Shown here piece after piece: positions 11,513 to 22,621 of a stretch of DNA of 64,000 bases (position 1 is the stretch's first letter; each line of letters opens with the position of its first letter). The stretch is taken from the NCBI RefSeq assembly GCF_004011695.2, contig NC_082409.1:1674001-1738000 (forward strand), in the 5' to 3' direction. Made by a program: the position numbers and the translations under genes. Below the pieces are notes generated by a model. That model worked only from the letters and a program-made list of their open reading frames with translations, was not told the DNA's origin and made no database searches. The DNA comes from Ascochyta rabiei. Taxonomy: Eukaryota; Ascomycota; Dothideomycetes; Pleosporales; Didymellaceae.

Positions 11513-14500
11513 TCAAGGTATCAGCCCATCACCCTTTTCAGCCAATCCAGGGGTCGGTGGATCGATCCTTGGTGTCTTAACTTGTGGCAACAGACTCTTC
11601 ATCATGTAAACCAGGTCTGCAGCTTTGAACGGCTTCTGCATAACTCTATCCGCACCAGCAGCCATTGCAGTGTCAATCTGCTCCTTTCTGACATTCGCCG
11701 TGACCGCAATGATGGGCAAGCGGTCCCCTCCTCTTGCACCAAGCTTCATTACTTCGCCTAACAATCCCTCTTCAGCCGTCTCTTTCTGTCGAATCTTACG
11801 CATAGCAGCCAGGCCGTCGAGGACAGGCATCTCCAAATCCATAAGCACAACATCGAATGTTTTCTGTTCCAGGGTATGTAACGCCTCCAGACCGTGGTTC
11901 GCGACGCTGACCACACATCCTGCTTTCTTGAGCTGCTTGCTGAGAACCTTTTGGTTGATGAGATTGTCTTCGACAAGGAGGACATGCAGCGCAGAGCGCT
12001 CTGTTTCCTTCCCTCCAGACTCATTGAACAGCTCATGTATAGTTTGCGGTCTGCGCTCCGCCCTCCTCGTTTTCACGTAGAATCCAAACGTGGAGCCTTG
12101 ACCGTGCGCAGACGAAACACCAATCTCGCCGCCTTGTTTCTCAGTAAGCTCCTTGGAGATGAACAAGCCGAGACCGCTGCCACCGTATTTGACGTGCGTC
12201 TTGACGTTGGCTTGCTTAAAGCGCTCAAAGATGTTGTGGATTTCTTTGTCTTTGAGACCGATGCCAGAATCTTTCACGCTAAAAGCCAAGTATAATTCTT
12301 CTCCAGTCCCCCACTCTGGGCTGCTTGTGACATTGCTATCGAGGTTGTTTGCTGTAGCCCAAAACATATCCTCGGGGAAGAGCGCACGAGGGTTTGAGGT
12401 ACAAGCGCTGTAGTGGATTTCGATACGAGGTTCGCCGGAAGGCTTGACAAACTTGATAGCGTTGGTAAGTAGATTGATGAAGACTTGAGTGACACGCGAT
12501 GGATCCAGAAACAGATGGTCAACTTCGAGCTGAGCTAAGGACTGATCGTCGTAGACACTGCAGTTGATATGATTGCTCTTCAATTCGGCTTCGAAGATGT
12601 TTACAATCGAAGTGGCAAGTTTCGAAGGCTTGACAGGAGTCGGAGTGATTGAGAGTAACATGGAGTCGAGTTTGCTTAACGTGAGAACATCGTCGATGAT
12701 GCGCTTCTGATGGTTAGCACACTGCAAGATAATATTCGCTGAGGCGATGTTGTCGTTTAGCGCATCCAGACATGGCTCCGGGATATTTGCTAGCTGGGCT
12801 TGACATTCCTCAACTGCAGTCGTGATGGCATCTGCGCAATGAACAATAGCACTCAGAGGGTTGCGCATCTCGTGAGAGACGACATCAATAAATGCTTCCT
12901 GTTGTCGCTTAGCCTCTCGAGCCTCGGCTGCCAACCGGGCTTGGAAACTCTGCGCCCATTTTAGCCGCGATATATCCGTTGTGCAGGCCATGATAGACTT
13001 AGTCTCGCCGTTCTCACGGTAAGGGAAAGCCATGATATGAATATGAGCTGGCTCTGCTTCACCGATAGGCGGTGTATACTGACGTTTAACACGGAGCTCG
13101 GCCGTGACGTGTTCTCCACCAGCCAAAAGTTTTTCCCAAACTTCCACTGCTCTCCATCGGTCACCATCGTGATACACATTGAGAAAAGCAAAACGATCCG
13201 AATGTTGGTCAGCGCTGTTACCAGATAGCTCGTAATAATGATCGTTTGCCCATAACATGTCGCCCTGCAATGAGACATGGCACATGCCTACGGAAGCATG
13301 GCTGATCAGGTGTCGGAGTTTGAGGTCGCTAAAAGCAAGGTCTGCTTCGAGTTGTTCCTGACGTCTTCTCGAAGATTCTGAATCGAATGCTGAGGAAATC
13401 ATGCTGGAAATCATGCGGTTGAGGTCCCGGTAGAACTGTTGGCAGTGAATGTCGTACGGTCGACAGGGATTCGTCCCAGTGACCAAGTACCCAAAGAGAC
13501 GCGTGCCGCTGGCTAGGGGCATAACGACAATATGCTGTGGTCGCTCACACCAACCTTGCCATTGTACTCCGTCAAATCGTCCATCGCAGTCAATCATCGT
13601 AATCTCCGTGCCAGCACGCAGCAAATCAGGAGCAAGTCCTTCTTTGCTCCCAGTGGACACATCGTCAACTAGCAAACGGTGCCCCTCGGGGACTCCGATG
13701 TGCCCTTCTAGCCGCAGCTTGCTCGTCTTCGTCCCTTTGTGAACCCTGTACAACATCGCGATGGGAACATCATAATGGTTCGTTTTAAGAGTCGCAATGA
13801 TATGATCGGAAACGGCGTCGACGCGGAGAATTGGTACTGAGGTGAGGGCGTTCAGCATCTTTGTGCGGCGTTCAGCAAGCTTCTGGTCGGTGACTTCAAA
13901 CATGGAGTTGTAGAAACCCTCCGGCGCATACGCCGGTCCCACTGGAACAAAGTTGCCGTTGAAAAATGTCTCTTCGCGCCATCCTTTACGCTCCACTATC
14001 AGCGATGCCGCCGAAGAGTAGTTGACGCCTGCTGCCGTTGTCCTACACTGCTCGAAGATCGGTTCAATACCGCTCCACAGCTCTGGAAACCCCTTGCGAA
14101 AGGTCGATCCCATGAGCTGAGGGTGTGCTTTACAAGCAAGCGGCGCATAGTGTTCGTTATAGACAGCAACTAGGTCTTTACCCCTATTCAAATCAGTCAG
14201 GTGTAGCGTGACATTTCCCCCCCAAAAAAACCTGGGCAGAAGTGAGGTGGTGGCTATCCATATACATACCACCACAAGCAAGCTGCGCGCGAGTCAGCCA
14301 TTACGAATCCCGTGAAGAGTCGTAGTGTTGGTGACCATGTACTCAGTGGCCCCAGGCTGCTGCTACTCCAATTCGTTTCGCAAAAGAAGCGCACATGGTC
14401 GGTCTTGGGCAGATCTTCGGTCCAGTCATGCTCAATAGCATGTTCACCATAGGGCATAATCAAGGTCGCAATATCTCCGCTGTCAGGCGGCTGAGTGTGC

Positions 14501-14529
14501 TGTTGGTTGCGCTGGGTGATGCCATCCAT
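11513..14529 (-). CDS. Hybrid histidine kinase (PAS, HisKA, HATPase, receiver)
   Basis: A fungal hybrid sensor kinase of about 976 residues that autophosphorylates on His and passes phosphate to its own receiver, normally feeding a His-phosphotransfer protein and the HOG or related pathways. Exon 1 is 14529-14270 and exon 2 is 14183-11513. The 86-nt intron has GTATGT, branch CTGAC and TAG, and restores the conserved join LWWGKDLVAVYNEHYAPL. Without the splice, frame 2 would begin with an unrelated hydrophobic peptide. The H box SHEMRNPLSAI has the phospho-acceptor near H524, followed by N box NLLTNAIKF and the glycine boxes DSGIGL and GGSGLGLF. The receiver has LLVEDNLINQ, LMDLEMPVLDG with D869, and the lysine in MQKPFK. 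A PAS-like region lies between the N-terminal sensor and the kinase core. No transmembrane segment remains after splicing. The start codon is uncertain; the frame is open upstream to 14790. Confidence 0.9.
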
Positions 14530-15551
14530 GAGACGTGTAGCGACCACTGCAATACGGCGAAGGTGTCTGTCGAGAGCGATGCGACGCCAGCACCCTCGAG
14601 TGCGGCCATCTAGGCGGGACTGGTCTTCCATCAAAGCCCATGTCGGCACGAGACATGGCGGGCTTCGTCCGTGCATTAGTCCGTGCATAGATCGATCGAA
14701 TGTGCAGGTGGATCGGAAACCTGCACTTGCTTTCCGCTCCAGTCGTGGTAGTGTCGTTGAGACCCCACCGCTTCCCGACATCCTTTGCAAGGTCGTTGAT
14801 CATGCAATTGTCACTGTGCTCTCATCGCATCTTGATGTGTTTTGCCTCACAAACGCTGGCTCGACACTTGAGAGGCTACATCTGGCTCGCCACAGTCCAA
14901 CCACTCGGCTCAGATTCCCAGGGCAGTCCGTGTATTGGTCCGTCAACAAAGGTTGCAAAGGCTCGGGCCTTGACCACCTTGTCGCTTTGTGAACATGAAG
15001 TCCTAATGTGAACCTAAGCCATCGACTACTATGCGCGACCTTTGCTCGAGACAGGTTTAATGAAAGCGACAGGCCGTCTCTTGACCGTTGCATGCAAACG
15101 CGTCTAAGCAAACGCCTGATATCATGGTCAGGGTCGACTAGATCCAGCGATTCTGGAACCTATTCGAGTCAGCCTGTCCATGTAGCGCGTAAATCCGGCG
15201 AACACTTTGAGCAGTCCAGACAGCTCTCGACAAACAACGAAAGAACCCTGATGTGATCTAGCATGGTCAGATATGTTTTCGGCAGGTGTCAGAGATCATG
15301 GGAGATTCATATGCTAGTCCTGTGAGAGCAAAATATTATCGCCGCGGCGGTTGTCGGTCAGATTGTCTCATGGTGCCCGCAGACCCTTTCACTCCACAGC
15401 TCACACTTCGCTGTTGTACCTGTACGGACCAACTTGCAAAATTACATATGGGATAGACAGAACGGAAATTAAACCCGATGTGCTACCGACGACCTATATA
15501 CTCTAATGTATCATGTTGAACACTTGCTACTGTCTCATCGAATCTGGTCCT
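14530..15551. other. Intergenic region between kinase and isocyanide synthase genes
   Basis: About 1 kb, holding the kinase promoter and the 3' flank of the isocyanide synthase gene. Overlapping ORFs on both strands here show no family resemblance and are treated as chance. Confidence 0.5.
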
Positions 15552-17551
15552 TCAATCGAAGTGAATCCTCCACATCTCTCTTTCGCAATCAGACTCGTAC
15601 GCACTCCTTGTATGCAACATAGCGGTGTTGTCGCTGATGAGGAGGTCACCTTTCTCCCAGCTGAACCTCAAGCATGAACGCCAATCGTAGATTCCGGTGT
15701 TGACCACATCAATCAGCGCCTTGTCTTCGTTCTCAATGAAGACGTCGCAAGTTGAAAACTTCGTCTTATTCCAGGGTTCGTGCCAACGAAGGCAATGCTC
15801 ACCGGTGGTTGCGTGCTTGACAACCAGGCTGAGCTTCTCCTGGTCCTGCTTCCAAAACCCTGTGTTGTGCGTGCCCCATGTCACGGGCTCGAGACGCTCA
15901 ACGGTCCATGGAGGGGAGAGGTAGCGAAAAAACAGGCGTGACGCTGTAAAGAGGGTATAGCCACTCCCCTTGGGTGCTGTGGCAATACAGGTGAAGTACT
16001 GGTAACCTGGAGGGTTCAGCACTTTTGTAATCTCGCCAGTGACAGGATCGGTAACATCTTTGTATTTAAAGATGCCGTCGAAATGCATAGGCATGGCTTC
16101 GTTGGAGGTAACGTTATTAGCGTTCTTATCATCCTTTCCTGCATCCTTCACCTTGGCCATGATGCCGTACTGCGGCCAGACAAGTACTTCGCCAAGGTTG
16201 TGGGCACTGCTGGTGAATATCTCTTGGTTTGTGGTGTCGGAAAATCCGCGGAGAACGATGGGTGAGAAAGTGTTCGTTAAGGTACGCACTTTCTTCAAAG
16301 GGATCGTGGTCATGGAAGGGGTGCCGGCGGTAGGACGGACGATGAGACCTGTCGGGTAAAGATGCTCGAAGTTGACGTCACATCCATCGTCGCTCCAGTC
16401 AAAGAGCTCTGATTTGGCGCGGTAGAAGTAAGGTCGGCCTTTGTGGTAAATCAGCTCATACCTCTGCAGATCAACGATGTGCCTCTGAACCGAACGATAG
16501 CTTCCGTCCAACTCTGCAACTACGACAGAGTGCCACGGTGTAGCTCCAAGCGCACCTCGCTGTTTTTGTGGGATAAGCGCCATTGAGAGTTTGTCCTTGC
16601 CACCAGAGTCGTGGATCGATAAACGAACGTAATCAGTACGACTTGCTTCAAGCGCAGCGGCGAATGCCTTCCAACGACCCATCATTGCTTTTGCTGTATC
16701 CACGATTGTCACAGCCTGTTCTTCCGGAGCTTGCTGGAGCCACTTCTTGTTGAGGAGGAGATCCGACTTCAGAAATTCGAGGTATTTGGTATGCGTCATT
16801 TGCATGTCGCTGCTGGACATGTTGGCCATGTTGGCTTCGAATTGTGGATCACCAAATCGCTTGTTCAACTCTTGACGGATATTATGGGCGTTTGCAAGGT
16901 AATGTTCCTTGGACCATGTACCAGGGGTGCCTAATAGATCCCATAGGCGAAGAAAGCTGAGGTGATGCAGGTCATTGTCGACGGTAATTTGACGGACAGC
17001 TTCCCCAAAAGTCCATACATCCTCGTCGGGAACACCAAGTAGGTCTAGTGTTCTCAGTCAATGCTTGTCCAGACAGTTATGGCAGAAAACATACCGTTGT
17101 AGACAAGCCCATCAGAAGTGATATGTACTTCGGCTCCGTGCTCATACACTGCTTTGATGTTTTCACAAAGTCCGTTGAGGTGCTTCAATGCAAGTTCTTC
17201 TCCAAGATCAGGCAGATTCCCAAGGACCTTGTCTCTTGAGTTTGGCGACTTGAAGGGGAAGCCAGGAAGCAGCATCTTGACGGACTCGCCGCGTGAGACC
17301 TGGCCCAACACGACGGGAAAGAATGTTTCGAAGCCTTCCCATGAACCTGTGCGCTCGAAATTCAACCCATACTGTTCGATAGTTTTAAGGACTGCAGTGG
17401 CTGTCGCCTCATGTTGGCTCGCCGATGTTCGGGTATCGTCCCCAGACTCTGAAGTGTCGAGGATCTCAGTAGTGACGATCTGTACGGGTTCGATTTCGTG
17501 GGCTTTGTTTTCGGTCACAGTGACGAACTGCGGTGTGTGAAATGAATCCAT
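15552..17551 (-). CDS. Isocyanide synthase-dioxygenase fusion (DIT1/PvcA + TauD)
   Basis: Two exons, 17551-17095 and 17044-15552, join across a 50-nt intron to give 649 residues. The junction restores DGLVYNDLLGVPDEDVWTF. The N-terminal half (about 50-375) is a DIT1/PvcA isocyanide synthase: EQYGLNF, then LLPGFPFKSPN at 94-104, and DGLVYND. This family converts the amino group of an amino acid to an isonitrile using ribulose 5-phosphate. The C-terminal half (about 400-649) is a TauD/TfdA Fe(II)/2-oxoglutarate dioxygenase with metal ligands HFD (H473, D475) and distal H630, and R645 placed to bind 2-oxoglutarate. In characterised pathways the partner oxygenase carries out oxidative decarboxylation to a vinyl isonitrile. 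The start is the ATG of MDSFHTPQF; an upstream in-frame ATG would add 15 hydrophobic residues. The substrate cannot be read from the sequence. No tailoring genes adjoin it. Confidence 0.9.
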
Positions 17552-18931
17552 TTTGAACAAAGTACACGTTTGAAACGCGATGACAAAGATGGACAACAGA
17601 TGAAGAAGGCAGTAGTCGACGATTGAGATGTGTGCTAATCTACTAAATGAACAATAGATTTAGGAGGTGCCCTCATTAAATATAACAAGACTGTTGGTGG
17701 TGTTGTAGCGCGACTGCGACCTTACCTAGTCCAGTAGGGAGATGTCCGCTCAGCCGCAACGCCTCGCTAATGCTCGCCTGAGATATTGTAGCGGGAGATG
17801 CTGGCCTGTCATTGTGCAAGAGCTGACAATATGTGGAATCTGACCGCAAGGCCTTCGCTGCTGTGCGGCAGGAATAACTACCAGCACTTACTTGCACTGC
17901 TGTTGAGTGAGGCGCGACTCTCAACACAGTCAGAAGAAGGATTGCGGCGTAGCGTCAGAAGCCTGAATCAGCCCTCGAACCACATAATGTCGCATGAGTT
18001 CTGACGATGTTCGAAACACGGTACTCAGGTACCTTATTCGCAGATTGGCAATTCCATCCATGCTGTTCCTAGTCGACAGAGTTGGTGAATGTGGGTAGCA
18101 ATACCTCTACTATGTCACGGAAAAGGTCAGCATTTAAAGTCCGGTAAGTATCAGTGAAGGGCGATTCTGAACAGTTGTAAGCAGATTTCTGGTGGCTTGC
18201 TGAGATGGGTGTGGGATTGTCGGAAGCTGCGGTGCTGCCGTGGCTAATTTTGGGGTGCGGCTCAGCCGCTACTGCTCCTTCCCCAGCCCCAAGCTACATT
18301 TAGCAGATCTCTCTTCTCACTCGCTTGAGCTCAACTGCTTTCTTACATGGAAAATGCGGCTTTCTGGTTTCACAGCTGCTCGTCTGTTGATATTATCACC
18401 GCAAGCGTATGATAAGACTAATCGAGTGTAGATTACTAGAGCGGGTGAGCGAGTACAATGTCTTGAGCCACGTGCCTTCTCGTGTTTTTTATTCGCTGTG
18501 CCTTAAAAGTGCGCCTCATCAAGGTCTTTCTGCACGGCCCACATGCCCCCTGGAATCGCCGCGCACTTTTGGTGGCTTTAACGTGAATTACGATTGTGCT
18601 TCTGTCACAGTTCGGCCAAGAGAAACAGTGTATGACATTGCCAAGGAAGCGTGAGGACATTATTCGACACAAAAGCAATGGCTCTGGACTCAGTCTGCCA
18701 TGTTGCATAGACTGTTCTGGTAGAACACAAAGCGACGGAAGCGTGTTGACGCTTACGAGAACGTCGATAGAGTCGCGAGATCTTCCTGAAATGTAAGTCA
18801 TCGAGAGGCTCCCCAAGCAGATCGCGCCGAAGTCGTTTCTCTCAAATGGAAACCGCTTAGCGCACACAGTGCTTATCTCATTTTCAGACCCTCGGCAGGG
18901 TGTGGCGCAGGCGAGGCAGCGAAGCTCTGCT
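17552..18931. other. Intergenic region upstream of isocyanide synthase gene
   Basis: 1.4 kb between the isocyanide synthase start and the transposon nest, so it contains the promoter of the biosynthetic gene. A minus ORF of 143 codons at 18436-18867 has no recognisable features. No other gene was seen. Confidence 0.5.
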
Positions 18932-19346
18932 GAGCGTCTGAGAGATTTTGGTTTAGCGTTGTATGTGACACAATCTTACTTTAGTAAGGGGATTTTCTAC
19001 CTACTACCCCCTACTTGTTAACAAGAACAACGTCTCCTAGTCTATTGCGTAGGACGCAGTAATTACTCTCTCTTTAGGCTATCTTTTAAGTATAACTAGG
19101 TATAGGCCTAAACGCTGCTTCTTAAGTGCTAGAGGTTAGGCAGTGTAAAAGAGGGAGCTAAACTAGATTACTAAAAATAGAATAACTTTTAATGCTGTAG
19201 TTGTAGACAAGAAAGAGTAAAATAAGATAACGTACCCCACAGGCAAGTCAGACAACAGGCAAGTTGGACACTTTTGCCAAGCCCCCACCAAACACCTCCT
19301 CCTACACTAATGTCTTCTTAACAACACTATTTAAATGCGTTAAAGG

Positions 19347-21390
19347 AAGCGCAGATACAGCTTGCGCTCTAGGCTCTTAAATAAGACGCAACTCTATCTC
19401 TGCAATGCGCTGCTGCTATCTACAAGGTCCCTTAAAGCACACTAAGTAACCAGCGCACTAGACAACTTTTACGCGCTAATTCTATAGCTAACTTACAGAA
19501 GCTGGATAATAATAAGAAGGAGGTAATTATTAAACATATTCTTAAGCTAGATGTGTAAGGATTTTCTCTTTAGCTTTTAGATATAGCTACTATAGCTAAT
19601 TCTTTGTATACTAAGTGTAATCTAGGCCCTATTAGCGTAAACTGGCCTAGTATGTTTGTTAAGCAACACCTAGAACTTAAAGTTAAGTTTAATTATAAGT
19701 ATAACTATAAGAGATCTCTCTATAAGGATCCTAAGGTTCTATAGGGCTGGTTTAGCCTAGTAGCTAACACTAAAGCTAAGTATAGCATCTAGGATAAAGA
19801 CATATATAACTTTAACAAGACAGGCTTTATAATAGGCTAGATCTCCCTAGAAGTAGTTGTTACAGCTTTAGAACAACAAGGTCAGCTAAAGGCTATCTAG
19901 CTAGGCGACTAGGAGTGGGCTACAGCTATAGTAAGCATTAATGCTAAAGGATAGGCCATTCTAGCCTTCCTTATCTTTAAGGCCTACTACTACCTCTCTG
20001 TCTGGTACAAGGAGGAAGAACTGCCTTAAGACTAGGTTATTAGAGTCTCTAATAACAGCTAGACTACTAACAAGCTTGGTATAGACTAGATAAACTACTT
20101 TAACAGGCATATAAAGGAGTGTACTATTAGCACCTACTATTTACTTATTATTAATAGTTATAAGAGCTACAACTCTCTTAAATTCCAGTAATACTGTAAG
20201 GATAACAAGATTATTACTCTCTATTTACCTTTTTACTTATTACACCTTATACAGCTCCTTAATATAGGTTATTTTACTACTTTAAAGAAGGCGTATAGGC
20301 GCTAAGCTAAAGTACTTATACAGAACTAGATTAACTATATTATAAAGACAGAGTTCCTACTATACTTTATACGCGCCTATAATGCTGCAATTACTTCTAA
20401 GAATATCTAGGGAGGGTTCTAAGGTGCTAGATTAGTCCTATTTAACCTAGACTAGGTTATAATAGCCCTTAATGTAAAGTTGCGTACTCTATTACCACTA
20501 CTACCTGTTAACAACAAGCTCTAGCAGTCGCAAACTCTAAGTAACACCCTTAAACTTAGGTTGTAATTAATGCTTATAAAGATAAGGATTTAGAGGTATA
20601 TAGATAGTTCGCCTACCTCTATAGTTAAGGCGTTTAAGAAGGTAGTAAAGAGGGCAGCAATAATTGCGCATAAGCTAGTGTTGGCGCAACAGGAGATTAC
20701 TTAGCTTTAAGCTGCTAATAAGGCAGCTATAACGTACTCCACGGTCGAGCGGATCACACGATCGAGCGGATCACTCAAAACCCCACCAAAATTGTCCAAA
20801 ACTACAACCCTTTATTTCAACAACCACGCAATAAAATCTTCTTAAAATTTCAGAATAGTATTGCATAGTTATTGGTAAGTACATATCTAGATTTCAGCTT
20901 TATAGCTATAATAGTTATAGAAATAGCCTGCAAATAGTGCTAAACACCCCTGTAAAACAGTAATCGCTCAATAACGTCTGTGTTATAGATTCTAGCACTC
21001 TAAGACTTTTAAATACTCTTATTTATATTAGTGCAGCCCTGTCCTGAAAATTTTAGAAGATTTTATTGCGTGGTTGTTGAGATAAAGGGTTGTGGTTTTA
21101 GGCAATTTTGGTGGGGTTTTGAGTGATCCGCTCGATCGTGTGATCCGCTCGACCGTGGAGTACGTTACAACAAAAATTACATAAAAGAAAGCAAGTTTAG
21201 GTAGAAGGGACCCTAACAGTTAAAGAGGGCTAGTAATTAACAGCTCTTAAGGAGTTTAGGGCGCGTAGTAATAGGAAGAAGGCAAAGAAGCAGGTGCGTG
21301 CTAAAGGAGGTAAGCCCTCCTAAAGGCGCTGTAGACAGTGTAATTAGACAGGACATAATGCGCAAACATGTAAGAAAGAGGTAGAAGTAG
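19347..21390 (+). pseudogene. Decayed pogo/Fot1-family transposase
   Basis: The remnant is readable through many stops. The N-terminal psq-type helix-turn-helix starts at 19347 (EAQIQLAL-stop-ALK-stop-DATLSL), with stops at codons where glutamine is expected: CAG has become TAG, the C-to-T change produced by RIP. The first DDE block near 19796-19830 reads IYNFNKTGF where DE is expected, again G-to-A changes. Later blocks resemble SYNSLKFQQYCKDNKI and TLYLPFYLLHLIQ. A zinc-knuckle-like RCRQCNQTGHNAQTC motif lies near 21330-21370. The nested MITE interrupts the 3' part. The element cannot encode an active transposase. Confidence 0.82.
20732..21165. mobile_element. 434-bp MITE with 122-bp terminal inverted repeats
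   Basis: Inserted in the Fot1-like element. The ends 20732-20853 and 21044-21165 are inverted repeats of 122 bp with about 116 matches; four of the mismatches are transitions. The repeats begin ACGTACTCCACGG and contain two direct copies of GATCGAGCGGATCAC-like text. TA flanks both ends (20730-20731 and 21166-21167). It has no coding capacity. The ACGTAC terminus resembles that of the host element, so a related transposase may have moved it. Confidence 0.9.
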
Positions 21391-21693
21391 TTTCTAAATA
21401 GTATTACAGACTATACTGCATATTACAGCACTAAACTAGGTTATTTTAGGCTATAATAGGGTGGTGTTTGGTGGGGGCTTGGCAAAAGTGTCTGACTTGC
21501 CTGTTGTCCAACTTGCCTGTGGGGTACGTTAAGAAATATAGATATTCTAATAGATTACTACCTTCTCTATATAATAAGCTTGCTGTAAGGCTTTCTAGCA
21601 TCTATACGTAGAGAGAGAGCCTGTAAAAGAAAAATTCTTAGTATTTTAAAACTGCTTTATATACAACAAGGAACTAAAATCTCTCAGACGCTC

Positions 21694-22621
21694 TGCTCAC
21701 AAAACACTAGCTGTGGCGCAGCACTGTGGCAGCCAATTGACGTGCGCGGAGCGTCGGATTGATGAGATAACACAGTGCCGCAATGCAAGTTCGAAGTCGC
21801 TGAGCACATAGTTGAAGTTCTGCTACCGTTGTGCAGACATGCAGCCCAAAGTTAACATTCTCGTACGGACATCAAGGTACAGCTGCTGTGATTATGTATT
21901 GTTTGCTGAGATTGGAGATAAGTCTAAAGAGGCGGTGAGCTAGGAAGGTGCGTCCTTGAGCATCACGCTTGCTTGCTTCTTTCAAGTTGGACTGCCTTCG
22001 GAGAACAAGGGTCGAACTCTACAAAGTCAGACACTGCGAGGATGCGACGGGGCACCGTCCCGCAGCACTCGTACAAAGAGGCTGGTATTTCGCGGCTGTC
22101 CCAGCGGAACTGTAATGTAGTCGAAACATGGCGTATTGGGGGCTTAGGTTTGGCGAGCCGGCACACAAGCGCGATCGAAGAGTCCCTGCAATACAACGAC
22201 GTGTTGAACGGTGATGCAGGAGACACAGAACAAGGAGAAGAAAAAGCAACGAGTTGCGTACTGCGCGCTCCAATTGGCATGAGACTGGGACCCTCCTGAG
22301 GCTCCCGGCTCGAGAGTCGGGTGCGAAAAAGTGGAGCCTGGGTAGCACGATATGCAACAAAGGAGATGCGGACCACACCGAAGGCAAGGAGAGATGTTTG
22401 CAGCCTGTCAAACGTTGGCGCGTCGCGTACCGCGAAGCTGATCGGGGATAGCGATCGTCTCCATTCGACGCTAAAATCGTGCACGTGACTGTAGTAGAAT
22501 AGCGGCCGTTGTTCGCGTCTCAGACCTCAACGTCTTCTTGGACACTGATTCCACTTCCTCCTGAGCCCGCGCGTTTTGATAAACTCCGGATTCAGGTCGG
22601 TTGGGTTTGCGCTGCCTGCGG
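21694..22621. other. Upstream region of the Zn2Cys6 factor gene
   Basis: 0.9 kb of normal base composition between the transposon nest and the transcription factor start, presumably its promoter and leader. ORFs at 21963-22484 (minus) and 21973-22299 (plus) overlap each other and have no recognisable features. Confidence 0.5.

Larger units (their letters stand above)
19230..21529 (+). mobile_element. Fot1/pogo-like DNA transposon, RIP-degraded
   Basis: It is bounded by 67-bp terminal inverted repeats (19230-19296 and 21463-21529) beginning ACGTACCCCACAGG. The two ends differ at only four positions, all transitions. TA dinucleotides flank both ends (19228-19229 and 21530-21531), the expected target-site duplication for the Tc1/mariner/pogo group. 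Removing the 434-bp nested insertion leaves about 1.86 kb, the usual size for Fot1-type elements. Each repeat contains two direct copies of a motif like ACAGGCAAGTYRGACA, possibly transposase binding sites. Confidence 0.88.
18932..21693. mobile_element. Outer inverted-repeat element carrying two nested insertions
   Basis: The left end (18932-18964) and the inverted right end (21661-21693) share GAGCGTCTGAGAGATTTT, then diverge slightly and share GTTGTAT again. The four bases TGCT directly flank both ends (18928-18931 and 21694-21697), a possible target-site duplication. After subtracting the inner element only about 460 bp of its own AT-rich, stop-filled sequence remains. No coding capacity was recognised, so its class is unknown. 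Confidence 0.6.

Noticed and set aside
18436..18867. 143-codon minus ORF upstream of the isocyanide gene, as a possible cluster partner
   Set aside because: No domain, mixed composition and overlapping ORFs on the opposite strand.
21963..22484. 173-codon minus ORF before the transcription factor
   Set aside because: Overlaps plus-strand ORFs of similar size; no domain; sits in the likely promoter.
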